Shown here in pieces: positions 51,869 to 61,795 of a stretch of DNA of 64,000 nucleotides (position 1 is the stretch's first letter; every line of letters starts with the position of its first letter). The stretch comes from Desulfuromonas sp. CSMB_57 (lineage in GTDB: Bacteria; Desulfobacterota; Desulfuromonadia; Desulfuromonadales; Syntrophotaleaceae). The stretch lies in NCBI RefSeq assembly GCF_020194955.2, contig NZ_JAFCIY020000026.1, positions 36,656 through 100,655 of the forward strand, read 5' to 3'. The position numbers and the translations under genes are program-made. The notes beneath the pieces were generated by a model, which made no database searches, was not told the origin of the DNA, and saw nothing but the letters and a program-made list of their open reading frames with translations.

Positions 51869-53964
51869 TTCTTGAGCGATTGGTTCTGGAAAATTTTCGT
51901 CAGTTCAAGGGGAGACAGGAGATTGTTTTCTCTGATCTGAGAGAGCGCAATGTCACCATTGTACATGCAGAAAACGGTTTCGGGAAAACCACGCTTCTTA
52001 AAGCCCTCCTGTGGGGGCTTTACGGTCGGGAAGGACTGATGGGTAATGATGGCAATCCTGATGACTTTGAGCGCCCGGACAGTATTATCCACGAAGGATT
52101 GGCATTGCGTGCTAAAGACCCAATGGCTCTTGCGGCAACGGTCGAAATCACCTTTAAACATGATGCGGATCGATACGTTCTAACGCGTCAACTCTCTCTT
52201 GCACAGCAAAAACTCAACCCCAAACAAACAACCCTTTCTCTAGAGGTCATGAAAAACGGTCAGACATTTTCGCTTGATCGGCCACAGCAACGAATCCAGG
52301 CGATTGTGCCAGATGGCATCAGTCGCTTTCTTTTTTTTAATGGCGAACGAATAAACTACCTGGCTATGGAACGTAACAGCGCCCAGGTAACGGAAGCCAT
52401 TCACCAAATGCTCGGCTTGGATTTGCTTAAGCAGACCATCGACGACCTGCGTCATCAAAATGTCCGTGGCAAGCTCCGCAGTGAACAAAAGGAGATGACG
52501 AGTGACGAAAAGCGCAACCTCATCGAAGAGTTATCAAGGCTGGAAGAACAGTTAAGGGAATACAAAACACAAGAAGACCAGACCTTGGCGAACCTGAAGG
52601 CTATTCAGGTTGAAATTACCACTGTAGACAGTAAGTTGGCTGCTAATCGGGTTGCCCATGAACTGCAGGCCAAGCGCATCCACTTAAGCCAGGAGCGTGA
52701 GGAACTTGTCAGCAAGAAAGACGATGTTACAAAGCGTATTTCGAAGCTCATTGCTGACGACGGTTATACTCTCTTTACCTCACCATTGATCAATCGTGGC
52801 AGGGAGATCGTTGCGAAGTTTCGTAGTGAGGGAAAGATCCCAGCACGAGTCCTGAACACTTTTTTGCAGGAGTTACTAGACCATGACACTTGCATCTGCA
52901 CCCGATCGCTTATACATGGAACTCCAGAGCGGGCTGCGGTAGAAAAGCTGCTGACCATTGCTGGTGACCAGGATTTTAACAATGCCGTCGGGGCACTTGA
53001 TCATGCCATTGGGCTTATCGAAGGTATTTCCGATCAAACGCAGGATTTGCTTAACCAACTGAAGATCGAACGCCTGGGATACTCCCGAGATATCCGGGAG
53101 CGGGACGAAGAGATCGAGGAAATTCATCAGAAGCTTGGTGGCAAGAATGATGAAGAAGTAAGCCAGCTAGAGTCGAAAAGAAAGTCACTTAGCCTTGATC
53201 GTGATGCTCAAAATGCCGCACTCGGGCGAATTGGCGAGCAACTCAAAATTTCAAGTGAGGCAATTGAGACTCTTGAGAACCAGATCAGGCAGATCGAGGA
53301 CAAGGAAGAGGCTGCTGCTCGTGCGCAACGGCGCGTTGATGCGGTGGAGGATTGCGTAGATATCCTCGATAAGATTCTGAAGGCCGAGACTGAAGAGTTG
53401 CGACCCCTCCTTAACGCCGAGATCGACAGCCATTTCCGCAAGATAATGACCAAGGATTATTGGGCGGAGCTAACGGATAATTACACGCTTCGTATCCGGA
53501 AGCGTGTCGCCGGCGGTGATGGCTCGGCTGATCCAGTAGAAATCGATGCAGCGCTCAGTACCGGCGAGCGGACGGTTACGTCGCTGGTCTTTATTGCCAG
53601 CCTAGTTGCGTTAGCAAACCGGCGTTCTGAGATACCTACTATCCTGAGAGGTTTGGCCGGTTCGGCTTTCCCTGTTGCAATTGATTCGCCATTCGGTTCG
53701 CTCAGCATTTTCCGTGAGGGAGTTGCCAGATATGTTCCTGAGCTTGCACCGCAGGTTGTCCTGTTTGTCAGTCCCAAGCAGTACGATGGTGAAGTAGAGG
53801 CAGCCCTCAAGGCATCAGGGCGAATCAGCAAGCGCTATTACCTGCGCTATTACGGACCAAGCATGCCGGAGAGAGCAGCCCCGGAGCTGATTGTTGATGG
53901 CCAAAAAATCCAGCAATACTTCCCGCTGGACAATGATGAATTCACTGAGCTCGTGCCTCTATGA
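51865..53964 (+). CDS. SMC/Rad50-like ATPase of the restriction operon (DndD-like)
   Basis: 699 residues. ABC-type ATPase head split by a coiled coil: Walker A HAENGFGKTTLLKALLWGLY (34-53), a hook with CIC in DHDTCICTRSLIHG at about 345 (CxC rather than CxxC), signature STGERTVTSL and Walker B FPVAIDSPFGSL. It shares the start MILERLVLENFRQFKGRQE with DndD-type proteins but is not DndD, whose gene lies at 56993. Probably a DNA-sensing ATPase working with the helicase. It overlaps both neighbours by ATGA. Confidence 0.85.
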   Translation: MILERLVLENFRQFKGRQEIVFSDLRERNVTIVHAENGFGKTTLLKALLWGLYGREGLMGNDGNPDDFERPDSIIHEGLALRAKDPMALAATVEITFKHDADRYVLTRQLSLAQQKLNPKQTTLSLEVMKNGQTFSLDRPQQRIQAIVPDGISRFLFFNGERINYLAMERNSAQVTEAIHQMLGLDLLKQTIDDLRHQNVRGKLRSEQKEMTSDEKRNLIEELSRLEEQLREYKTQEDQTLANLKAIQVEITTVDSKLAANRVAHELQAKRIHLSQEREELVSKKDDVTKRISKLIADDGYTLFTSPLINRGREIVAKFRSEGKIPARVLNTFLQELLDHDTCICTRSLIHGTPERAAVEKLLTIAGDQDFNNAVGALDHAIGLIEGISDQTQDLLNQLKIERLGYSRDIRERDEEIEEIHQKLGGKNDEEVSQLESKRKSLSLDRDAQNAALGRIGEQLKISSEAIETLENQIRQIEDKEEAAARAQRRVDAVEDCVDILDKILKAETEELRPLLNAEIDSHFRKIMTKDYWAELTDNYTLRIRKRVAGGDGSADPVEIDAALSTGERTVTSLVFIASLVALANRRSEIPTILRGLAGSAFPVAIDSPFGSLSIFREGVARYVPELAPQVVLFVSPKQYDGEVEAALKASGRISKRYYLRYYGPSMPERAAPELIVDGQKIQQYFPLDNDEFTELVPL

Positions 53965-54689
53965 AAAACAATAAAGACACCCTTGCCCAAGTTGCTCAGC
54001 AGGTTTTGCTAGGCCTCGACAGATCGGCTTCAGTCGATGAGATTTATACCGAAATCGTGAAGCGGAACCTCTACACCTTCAACACGCCGACGCCGGAGAA
54101 TGTCCTGAGAACGGCCATTCGCCAACAAACAGACTGTGTTGAACGAGTCGATTCCCGTGACGAGATACTTTTCGAAATGGTTGGTGAAGATGTTTATGGA
54201 TTGGCGACAGGGATACTCGCCCGTAGTCGAAAAAGAGCAGGAGTCGGTATGAAGCGAATTCAGCGTGCAAGTGATAAGGAAGAGATTATCAAGTCACTGA
54301 TGTCCGATCAGGTTGGAGTATTCAAGGAGATCTGGAAATTGTTGCTCTTTGCTGCGCAAGTAGGAGTCAAAAACAATGCCCGCACGCCTTTGAAGGCTGC
54401 CGATCCTGGTAAGGGGATTGATCAGACGACATTCGGAAACTGCCCCGCCTGGCCGGGGGTTTTATATCTTATGGCTCTTTCAGAGACGCAGAAATCCGAA
54501 AGCCTTTCTGGGACCCAGGAAGCTGAAGATGAGCGGGTGGCGGTGTTTCAGGAGTATTCAAATGGTGGCTTGGCAATGTTGCAGGAATTTTTTGCTGGAC
54601 GGCCTATTGATCTTGATGGATTGCTAGCATTTATTGAGATGCAACGGGAAAAGTGCGCTGGAAGGCTAGATTTAGATCTTACTATTTAA
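53961..54689 (+). CDS. HARE-HTH protein, Dnd-associated
   Basis: 242 residues. The N-terminal winged helix of the HARE-HTH type (TLAQVAQQVLLGLDRSASVD, EIYTEIVKRNLYTF) may read DNA or its modification. The C-terminal part (VFKEIWKLLLFAAQVGVKNN, LDGLLAFIEMQREKCAG) resembles the Dnd system-associated protein 4 family. It overlaps the ATPase gene stop (ATGA at 53961-53964) and is likely the recognition subunit of the restriction complex; that role is inferred. Confidence 0.75.
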   Translation: MKNNKDTLAQVAQQVLLGLDRSASVDEIYTEIVKRNLYTFNTPTPENVLRTAIRQQTDCVERVDSRDEILFEMVGEDVYGLATGILARSRKRAGVGMKRIQRASDKEEIIKSLMSDQVGVFKEIWKLLLFAAQVGVKNNARTPLKAADPGKGIDQTTFGNCPAWPGVLYLMALSETQKSESLSGTQEAEDERVAVFQEYSNGGLAMLQEFFAGRPIDLDGLLAFIEMQREKCAGRLDLDLTI

Positions 54690-54702
54690 CCTGGGGCAAA
54701 AT

Positions 54703-56625
54703 ATGAAAAAATTTAGTGAAATATGTAGTGGCCATTGTTTTGTAATACCAGAGAATCAAAGAGGGTTCAGCTGGGGCATTGATGAAGTTAACGATATTTT
54801 CAATGATCTTGATTTAGCTGATACCCAGTCTCATTATATGGGCCCCATAATAGTAACAAGGACGTCAGAGCCAGATTTTCAGGATGATACTTTAACAACA
54901 ACGGCAGAGTTTACCTTAGAGGATGGCCAACAAAGAATAACAACATTTTTCATTATTATTAATGAAATTAAAAAAAAATTTGAAAATCTCGGGCGCAGCT
55001 TGGAGGCCCAAGAGCTTGAGAGAATCATTTTTTTCAAAAAAGGGCAGTTGCACCTTAGGTTGAGCAATAAAAACCCACACCTTGATGCAAGCTTTTCTCA
55101 TATTGTTTGTGGAAACCCGCCATTGCCAGCTAATCCTACTGCTCCAGTTATGGCCTTAAAAAAAGTGTCAGAGTATGTTGGAAATAAAATTATGAATATG
55201 AACGATGCCGATTTATTGACGTGGAAGCATAGGTTGACAAACCAAGCTAAGTTTATATGGGTTGATTTAGCTGCTGAAGGTGTAAATAGATACTTAACGT
55301 TTGATGCGATTAACTCTCGCGGGCTTCCTTTGAGCGAGTTTGATAAAATAAAAAACTTCTGCATCCTCGTTGATCAGATGCGAAACCTTGCTACTTTCCC
55401 TGAGAATTGTTGGTACAAGGCCATCACTGAGTTGGAGAAGTTTAAAGTTTCCTCCAGGCCCAACGAAGCTGCTTTTATAGGCGACCTTTATAACGTTTTT
55501 CATGATGAAAATATCAGTCAGGGAAATGTGCATTCAGAGTTTGTGAAAAAATACCGCAGGCTACTGACAACCACAGATGTTGCGTTGGAAAATGATTTCA
55601 GGGATTTTGTAAGTCTTTGGGAAAAGTATGCAGAATCATTTGGATTTATAACAACAAAAAGCAGACAGGCACATTATGCTTCTATGTGTTCAGCTGAAGC
55701 CAGCGCTTGGCTTGATCGCATTGACAACATGGAATTGCCTACGATTACAAGGGTTATATTGACCTCAAGTCATTTTCGGATGGAGGAGGGTGAGTTTGAA
55801 CGAGTTGCTAGAGCATGTGAAATTTATACTTTTCGAGTCTATGCGGTGATGAGATATCGAAAGGATAACAATTCAAAAGGCATAATCAAACTTGCAAATG
55901 AGGTATTAAGATTAAATAAGGATTCAGCTCACGTGATGGGAAGAATATGCAACTGGCTGCGAAGTCTTGCGTCCCTCAAACAAGTCATTCTAAAGCTCGC
56001 AGATGGTGAGCCTAAATACTATTACGATCAATATGTAAAAGGCTGGCAACATTGTTATTACTTTTTGTATGAATATGAGATTGGATTTTCTCCAGTTGGT
56101 GTTGCGCCACTACCATGGGAAGCAGAAAAAACTCAGAAAATTAATTCTCAGGAACACATTTTGCCACAAAATCACCGAGATGGTGCATGGTGGGAGGATC
56201 ATTGGCCAAATGCAGATGAAGCTGAGAAATACAAACATCGTCTTGGTAATCTCGTGATTTCAGTAAATAATTCCGCCTTGGGAAGAAAATCTATTGATAA
56301 AAAAATTAATGATACTGCCGCAGCTCATTACTATAATCATCCGAATGCCAGCAATTCTGAAAAAAGGATAAGTTTTTTTACCACGGGAACCGAGTGGAGA
56401 CCCCATAACATTCTCAAGCGTGAAGTTGAAATGCTTGAATTTGTGGCAAGAAGGTGGAGCATACCGTGCAGCTGCGACAGTGGTCAAATCGTGCTTGAGG
56501 ATCACGTAAATGACGATGGCAATTCTATCATTATCACCCCAAATATTAATGATGGTTACGAAGAAGAGGAAGAGCTAAGCTCTGAAAATGGTAAGAGCGA
56601 TGACTGTAATGACGATCAGATCTAA
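54703..56625 (+). CDS. DUF262/DUF1524 (HNH) nuclease, SspE/GmrSD-like
   Basis: 640 residues. The DUF262 N-terminus has IPENQRGFSWGIDEV (14-28) and FTLEDGQQRITTFF with the DGQQR motif at 74-78, a ParB-like nucleotide-hydrolysing fold. The C-terminal DUF1524 HNH part has QEHILPQNH (His at about 485) and HRLGNLVISVNNSALGRKSI. SspE, the effector of the Ssp single-strand phosphorothioation system, and GmrSD, which cleaves modified phage DNA, share this layout. The gene is notably more AT-rich than its neighbours, a sign of separate acquisition. An acidic tail ends it. It converges on dndE, overlapping by three bases. Confidence 0.85.
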   Translation: MKKFSEICSGHCFVIPENQRGFSWGIDEVNDIFNDLDLADTQSHYMGPIIVTRTSEPDFQDDTLTTTAEFTLEDGQQRITTFFIIINEIKKKFENLGRSLEAQELERIIFFKKGQLHLRLSNKNPHLDASFSHIVCGNPPLPANPTAPVMALKKVSEYVGNKIMNMNDADLLTWKHRLTNQAKFIWVDLAAEGVNRYLTFDAINSRGLPLSEFDKIKNFCILVDQMRNLATFPENCWYKAITELEKFKVSSRPNEAAFIGDLYNVFHDENISQGNVHSEFVKKYRRLLTTTDVALENDFRDFVSLWEKYAESFGFITTKSRQAHYASMCSAEASAWLDRIDNMELPTITRVILTSSHFRMEEGEFERVARACEIYTFRVYAVMRYRKDNNSKGIIKLANEVLRLNKDSAHVMGRICNWLRSLASLKQVILKLADGEPKYYYDQYVKGWQHCYYFLYEYEIGFSPVGVAPLPWEAEKTQKINSQEHILPQNHRDGAWWEDHWPNADEAEKYKHRLGNLVISVNNSALGRKSIDKKINDTAAAHYYNHPNASNSEKRISFFTTGTEWRPHNILKREVEMLEFVARRWSIPCSCDSGQIVLEDHVNDDGNSIIITPNINDGYEEEEELSSENGKSDDCNDDQI

Positions 56626-56996
56626 TATTCGTATTTAGCCATATCCTGGAGAGACTTGACTTTTTGTAACATCGTAATACCTCTTTCCAAATGGTTTCTG
56701 AAATAGGCCGCTAGAATATGCCTGTCTTGCAAGGGGACGCCATCTTTTCGAGCTCTTAACAAGAAGATAGCTGTTATTTCAGCATGTAGGTTTCCACCGA
56801 GCACTTTCCATTCGATATCGATATTGCTATCACCATTCTTATTAAAAGCTGGCGGAATGGAGGGAGTTGCAAGTGAACGAAAAAGCGCTATCCTGCATAG
56901 TTCATTCCAGTGCTCTATGCCAGTATGGCGTTTTACTTTTGAAAGAATATCTTTTCCACCTTCGGTAATTCTTATATGCTCAACTGGTGATTTCAT
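56622..56996 (-). CDS. dndE: DNA sulfur modification protein DndE
   Basis: 124 residues. Typical DndE features: helical fold with IRITEGGKDILSKVKRHTGI and EHWNELCRIALFRSLATPS, and basic residues toward nicked DNA. DndE binds nicked DNA and stabilises the phosphorothioation complex with DndC and DndD. Its start overlaps the dndD stop (ATGA at 56993-56996). Its stop overlaps the end of the convergent DUF262 gene. Confidence 0.92.
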   Translation of the reverse strand: MKSPVEHIRITEGGKDILSKVKRHTGIEHWNELCRIALFRSLATPSIPPAFNKNGDSNIDIEWKVLGGNLHAEITAIFLLRARKDGVPLQDRHILAAYFRNHLERGITMLQKVKSLQDMAKYEY

Positions 56997-58969
56997 AATA
57001 GGAAATATCCTTCTACAATCTGCGTTTGACCTGAACCTTCAGCATGATCTAGAAGATAAGTTCTGGTGATAAATGGCTTTAGCTCTTCAAGGTAGTTCCC
57101 AACTATCTCCTCGTCCGTCGAAAGTAATAAAACCTGATGCGATGCACTTGGGAAGTAGCGCTCAATCAGGTGACGCCGGTGAGATGAGTCCAGGCGGCCG
57201 AGCGGGGTATCGATTATGGTTGGTACTGGGCGACCTGATGCGCGAGCGAGCCCCCAGAGGAGAGAAGTTGCCAGCAGTTGCTTCTCCCCGGCTGAAAGCC
57301 GGTCAAAATGGAGCGGCTTGCGCTCCTTGGTGGTTAGGGTTGCTTCAAAATTTACCGGGTTGATTGTCAGTCCATGCACCAGTTCCTTCTTGCGCAGGAG
57401 TTTGCGGAAGGATTCCAGCATCAGCGCTTCCATGTTCTCAGTATGCTGCTGAACAATTCTGGTCCGAAAGCGGCCCAAGGTATCTCGTACCTTTTGTGAG
57501 TGTTTGAGCATTCGCAGCCGACCATCCTCGGCAAATTGGGCATCCACACCGCTTTCACCGATCTTGTCCAACCGTGCTTCGGCCATCTGCAGTTGCCTTG
57601 CTAATGTCGCCCGGCGCACCTTAACAACTTCCAGATCAGCCAACTTTGCCTGATGCGCTATTTGGATTGCAGCCAGTTCCTGTTGCAAATCGGCAATCCG
57701 GTCTGCAGTCGGTACCCGATCCATCTCGCTTTCCAGGCGGACAATCTTCTCATCCAAGGCGGCGATCTTGGAGGTCAGCTCCCGCGCCCGCTGATCGGCG
57801 GCAGGCAAAACAGTGCCACGCAGATGAGCAATTTGCGGGGCTAGGGAATCGTCGGCATCAAGAATCAGCTCTTCCTGCGCACGCTCCACCCACTCTTTGC
57901 GGTCGTCATCCAGTGTCTTGGCAATGGACTTAAGAGTCTGCGAGGGGATTTTACTCGTTTTCAGCCCATCCAGAATCGCTGAATCACGGGTTGCCAGGAT
58001 GTCTTGAACCGTCCGCGCACGTTTGATCTCGGCTTCATGGCGGACCACCTGTTCGACCTCGGCTAGGAGATGCTCCACCAAAAGAAGGGGTAACGGACCG
58101 GCTATTAACTCCCGCAGCTCAGCTTCGGCGGTCTGCTTTTGGGCGACCGTGGAAGCCAGTTCATTTTCAATCTCTTTGCGTTTTAGAAAAAGCTCGCCAC
58201 CTTCTTTTCTGAACTCGTCTTCCTTCTCGCGCACGAGTTTAGCCAGCCGCCCGGCTTCGTTCACCAGGGAACCTTCTTCCATGGCCGCCTTTTCCTGCTG
58301 ATGGTCGATCTCCTCCAAATCCCCCCGGGCTTGGACCAGCTTGCGGGCTGCTTCCGGGTCGAGGCCCTCGCTTTTTTTCTTACGCTCAAAAACCTTGAGG
58401 TCATTTTCCAGCCGATCGACTAGGTCTAGCCCTAATAGAGAGTGAATGGCGGTGCCAAGAATCTCGGCGGCATGTCCTCCCTCGGCAAGCTCCTTGATCT
58501 GCTCGCCATCGAAAAAGAAAAGGTGAGCGATACTGCTAGGAAGATAGGCTTCGATAACTTCATCCCAGTGCTCGGTTGAAATGTCATCGGGGAGCCCGTC
58601 GCGGAGCACCCGGACGGTTTCTTCAATTCCTTTGACCCCTACGCGCCAGCTCCGTTGCAACTCGAAATGATGCTGGTCTCCTTCGATAACTCGACGAAAA
58701 CGAATGGTGATGCTGGCACCTTCGCTTGGATCGCTGCCGCGATGGATCGATTCGCGAAGGTACTCCTTGTAGGCCATCCGTCCACGATTCGAGATGCGGG
58801 CCTTGGGACCGTAGAAAACCAGCTGGACGGCATCCAGCAGGGTGGTTTTGCCGCCTCCATTCATCCCGCCGAAGAGGATGATGGGACGCCCTTCCTCCGG
58901 AGTGAGGATGGCTTCTTGTCGTCCATCGTAGGCGCCGAAATTTTCCAGAGTAATGCTATCTAAAATCAT
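56993..58969 (-). CDS. dndD: DNA sulfur modification protein DndD
   Basis: 658 residues. SMC/Rad50-like ATPase: Walker A GGMNGGGKTTLLDAVQLVFY (34-53), FFFDGEQIKELAEGGHA, signature SAGEKQLLATSLLWGLARAS and Walker B PTIIDTPLGRLDS. DndD hydrolyses ATP, probably to open or nick DNA so that DndC can insert sulfur. The start overlaps the dndC stop and the end overlaps the dndE start, both by ATGA. No hook cysteine pair was noted in the central coiled coil. Confidence 0.94.
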   Translation of the reverse strand: MILDSITLENFGAYDGRQEAILTPEEGRPIILFGGMNGGGKTTLLDAVQLVFYGPKARISNRGRMAYKEYLRESIHRGSDPSEGASITIRFRRVIEGDQHHFELQRSWRVGVKGIEETVRVLRDGLPDDISTEHWDEVIEAYLPSSIAHLFFFDGEQIKELAEGGHAAEILGTAIHSLLGLDLVDRLENDLKVFERKKKSEGLDPEAARKLVQARGDLEEIDHQQEKAAMEEGSLVNEAGRLAKLVREKEDEFRKEGGELFLKRKEIENELASTVAQKQTAEAELRELIAGPLPLLLVEHLLAEVEQVVRHEAEIKRARTVQDILATRDSAILDGLKTSKIPSQTLKSIAKTLDDDRKEWVERAQEELILDADDSLAPQIAHLRGTVLPAADQRARELTSKIAALDEKIVRLESEMDRVPTADRIADLQQELAAIQIAHQAKLADLEVVKVRRATLARQLQMAEARLDKIGESGVDAQFAEDGRLRMLKHSQKVRDTLGRFRTRIVQQHTENMEALMLESFRKLLRKKELVHGLTINPVNFEATLTTKERKPLHFDRLSAGEKQLLATSLLWGLARASGRPVPTIIDTPLGRLDSSHRRHLIERYFPSASHQVLLLSTDEEIVGNYLEELKPFITRTYLLDHAEGSGQTQIVEGYFLL

Positions 58970-60564
58970 CCCTCGCTCTCCTCGTATTGAGCTAAGGGGT
59001 CCATGGCGATGGGAATATTTTGGGGGCGGTTTTGAGAGATACGTTTCCTTTGTTCCGTTAGATTTTGTGCACGAGAAACGGCATCATCCTTACTGTCGTA
59101 GAAGTGGCGGGAGAAGGTCTTCTCCAGAGCTTCGTGTAGACCCGCTCGGCGCGCAGTGCTTCGTTGCTGAAGGGTAATGCTAAGGAGCTCGCGGGTCAGT
59201 TCATAATGGAGCCGGTCGTCACCACAAAGTCCGGCAAGGACCTTCATTTCCTCTTCAGCAAGCACCAGGTTGTCGTCGAGCGGTCGTCCTGGGTATTTAT
59301 TGCCGGTGGCCTCGCGGTAGATACGCGGCAGGGAGTCTTCCAGCTCATGCTTATCCACCACCCAGATGCGGCGGATTTCCTGAAGTTCATCCAGGGTGAT
59401 TAGTTCAATGTCGAAGACTTCCGGTGGACCGTTCTTGCGGATGTAGGTTTGGGCAACGAGCAGCTTTTTGAGCCATTCTTCCCGGGCACTCTGAATGTAG
59501 GGGCCAGGAATGGGACGGCCGCCGGACATAACTTGTACCGCTCCGCTCATGCGGCGGAAATCGCGGATGTCGTAATCGGCATTTTCAGCGTACTCGCCCT
59601 TGTGATCCCTGCGAAAATCCAGAGCGTCTCGGAGATCAAGTAAGGGCATCATCCACTCTTTTTCTTCGTCATTCTGGATCATGGCGGTCATGGACTTGTC
59701 CTTGTCCACCAAGGTACAGACCCAACAGCCGAAACGTGAATCGCCGCAGCTTGGGGTGGAGTCATCAACGACCAGAGGGCACTCGCCGTCCGCTGATGCC
59801 CCTGCATACATGCCAAGCAGATCGCGATTATTGTATCCCCACGGATTTTTCACCTGCATGAGATAGAACCAGACGTCATCATTGGTCCAATCCTCAATTG
59901 GGGTGTAGACCAAAGAACCAGGCAGGCTTGAGTTGGGACTGAGCCGATCTCGCACTCGGCCTTTTTCGTGGCGAGCCATGTTTGCTGCCCGCGCAGAGCT
60001 TTCCGCCTTGCGGGTGCCGAGAACCAAGATTGCTTCTCCGCTGGACGAAACGATACTGTTGATGAAAGTGTTGGACGGCGAAATTTTCAGACGTGCCGTA
60101 CACCAGCGGAATTTATGTCTAGGTGCTGGATATCCCTTGCCGATGAGGTTTACCCAAAATGAATCAGCCAGGGCAGGGATAAGCCGTCGCGGCTGGATCG
60201 GCATCTCCTGATCCATGGCCGACTGCTTCATGATGGAAAGAGAATTAGCCACCCAGGCGGCAACAACCGGGTTCTCTACCATGGTATCGGTGGAGATGGC
60301 GTAGACCGTCTTGCGTCGCTGCTCTAGGGGGAGGGCGGCGATTGCAGTCCAAACCAGTTGCAGGGTGGCGGTGGAGTCTTTGCCGCCGGAGTAGCCGATA
60401 ATCCAAGGGATATCGTCGGCAGTGTAGAGGGTGCGGATCTCCTCCTGGAGCAGGTCGATGGTGGCCTGAAAACCTATTTCGTTGAAGGCCGACTTGCGCT
60501 GACGGGTGGGCGGTGGCGCAATTGGCTCGGTTGTAGAGACTTGTTTATGTGGTGAATTAGTCAT
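58966..60564 (-). CDS. dndC: DNA phosphorothioation sulfurtransferase DndC
   Basis: 532 residues. The PAPS-reductase-like P-loop SGGKDS lies at 59-64. A [4Fe-4S] site is carried by CGDSRFGCWVC with an upstream FRWCTARLK. DndC activates the DNA phosphate with ATP and passes sulfur received from DndA. The IEDWTNDDVWFYLMQV and NPWGYNNRDL blocks are typical. It lies 18 bases after dndB in the leftward operon and overlaps dndD by ATGA. Confidence 0.95.
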   Translation of the reverse strand: MTNSPHKQVSTTEPIAPPPTRQRKSAFNEIGFQATIDLLQEEIRTLYTADDIPWIIGYSGGKDSTATLQLVWTAIAALPLEQRRKTVYAISTDTMVENPVVAAWVANSLSIMKQSAMDQEMPIQPRRLIPALADSFWVNLIGKGYPAPRHKFRWCTARLKISPSNTFINSIVSSSGEAILVLGTRKAESSARAANMARHEKGRVRDRLSPNSSLPGSLVYTPIEDWTNDDVWFYLMQVKNPWGYNNRDLLGMYAGASADGECPLVVDDSTPSCGDSRFGCWVCTLVDKDKSMTAMIQNDEEKEWMMPLLDLRDALDFRRDHKGEYAENADYDIRDFRRMSGAVQVMSGGRPIPGPYIQSAREEWLKKLLVAQTYIRKNGPPEVFDIELITLDELQEIRRIWVVDKHELEDSLPRIYREATGNKYPGRPLDDNLVLAEEEMKVLAGLCGDDRLHYELTRELLSITLQQRSTARRAGLHEALEKTFSRHFYDSKDDAVSRAQNLTEQRKRISQNRPQNIPIAMDPLAQYEESEG

Positions 60565-60582
60565 GACTTTCCATTACTTGGA

Positions 60583-61659
60583 TTACTTGCGTTGATAAGC
60601 GGTTTCTACTCGTTGTTCTTCTTCAGTCAGAGGAAGAAACAAAGCCTGCTTGACCACGTTTGTGGTCAGTACAACGTTGGTGGTGACTTTAGAGACTTTC
60701 CCGCCAATCATGGCCCGCCCTTCCCACAGCATGGCGTTGTTGCGGGACCAGTCAATTTTTTGCAGCCCTTCAAGTCGCTTTCGCCAATCTTTCGGGTGAT
60801 TCTGGAGGAGTGTGTTTCCGGCTTTGCCAAGTGCTTGGAGGGCGATGCCGTGGGAATGGATGTAACCTTCCCGAACCTCACTGGATGGCAGCCGGCCTTC
60901 GCGTACCTGCCCCCATATGGGGAAGTGCTCCGCCGCGGTATCCCAGAACCCTCTGGCCAGATCGGCGTCCTGAACCAGATCACCAGTCGCCATTCCCTGA
61001 ATCAGGTCGGCGCAGGCGTTGTAGAAGGCCGAAAGGGTGAAGAGCTTGCGGGAGCGCTTGGCAAGGGACGACTTTTCCATGTCGACAATATCACGGAAAA
61101 ATTCGGATTTCATGATGACCAGCTTGGCCAGCCGCGCCTTGTCGTTACGATGATCGTAAAGAAGGCCAAGCGACCGACTTGGGCGGATGGCATAACGGTT
61201 CAGGTCGGCAAACATCTGCTGGCAGCGTTCCAAGCCGATATCGAGGAAAAACACCACGGCGATTGTTTCGTGAGCGAGCTCCGGCCGCTGATCCAACGCC
61301 TCGATGATGGCAGCTCGCCGATGCTGACCGTCGTTTATGATGAACCGCGCCTCCATGGGAACTCTTAGCAATCCTAATTTGTCCTGGCCCGGCAATGGTT
61401 CAAATACGACGTCCGAGTCTATCGAGACGGTGAGGGCGGAAAAGACATAGTCGTCGGGGTTGTCAAGAATGTATCCCGAAATCTCGGGGATACGTGCCCT
61501 GTTGAGTGTTCTTTGGGCGCGGAATTCAGGCGGGAGCTCGTCTTCATCAAAGATGGATATCTGGCGCAGCATCCGCAAGGTCCACATGGCGACGAAATAC
61601 TCTCGCCGGGCTTGCAAGCCGCGGATTACCGGAAAGGTGATCGTCGGTTCGGTTTCCAT
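60583..61659 (-). CDS. dndB: DNA sulfur modification protein DndB (DGQHR domain)
   Basis: 358 residues. The defining DGQHR motif (INDGQHRRAAIIEAL) is at 110-114; further family blocks are IPEISGYILDNPDDYVFSAL and FADLNRYAIRPSRSLGLLYD. DndB is a repressor of the dnd operon and modulates modification level in characterised systems. It is first in the leftward operon, so it probably represses its own transcription. No purine-rich ribosome site precedes ATG 61659; an AACCTAAAAAACAT-like element shared with dndA lies there instead. Confidence 0.93.
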   Translation of the reverse strand: METEPTITFPVIRGLQARREYFVAMWTLRMLRQISIFDEDELPPEFRAQRTLNRARIPEISGYILDNPDDYVFSALTVSIDSDVVFEPLPGQDKLGLLRVPMEARFIINDGQHRRAAIIEALDQRPELAHETIAVVFFLDIGLERCQQMFADLNRYAIRPSRSLGLLYDHRNDKARLAKLVIMKSEFFRDIVDMEKSSLAKRSRKLFTLSAFYNACADLIQGMATGDLVQDADLARGFWDTAAEHFPIWGQVREGRLPSSEVREGYIHSHGIALQALGKAGNTLLQNHPKDWRKRLEGLQKIDWSRNNAMLWEGRAMIGGKVSKVTTNVVLTTNVVKQALFLPLTEEEQRVETAYQRK

Positions 61660-61668
61660 GGGAGTCTA

Positions 61669-61782
61669 ATGTTTTTTAGGGTTGTCAGTTGACCAAAAAT
61701 AAAGTTCAATGCGTTAAAAAGGCGCTTGGTGTTCATTACCTCATATCTCTTTGTTTGTCAAATTAAATAACCTAAAAAACAT
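61669..61782. promoter_or_regulatory. dndA-dndB divergent control region with paired 12-bp elements
   Basis: CCTAAAAAACAT occurs at 61771-61782 on the plus strand and, perfectly repeated, on the minus strand at 61669-61680, each about 10 bases before the gene it precedes (13 for dndA, 9 for dndB). A GTCAA word lies upstream of each. A leftward promoter for dndB is predicted: TTGACA (61756-61761, minus) and TAATGA (61733-61738, minus), 17 bases apart. The paired elements are likely binding sites for one regulator, possibly DndB. Confidence 0.65.
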
Positions 61783-61795
61783 ACATGGAGGGCTT

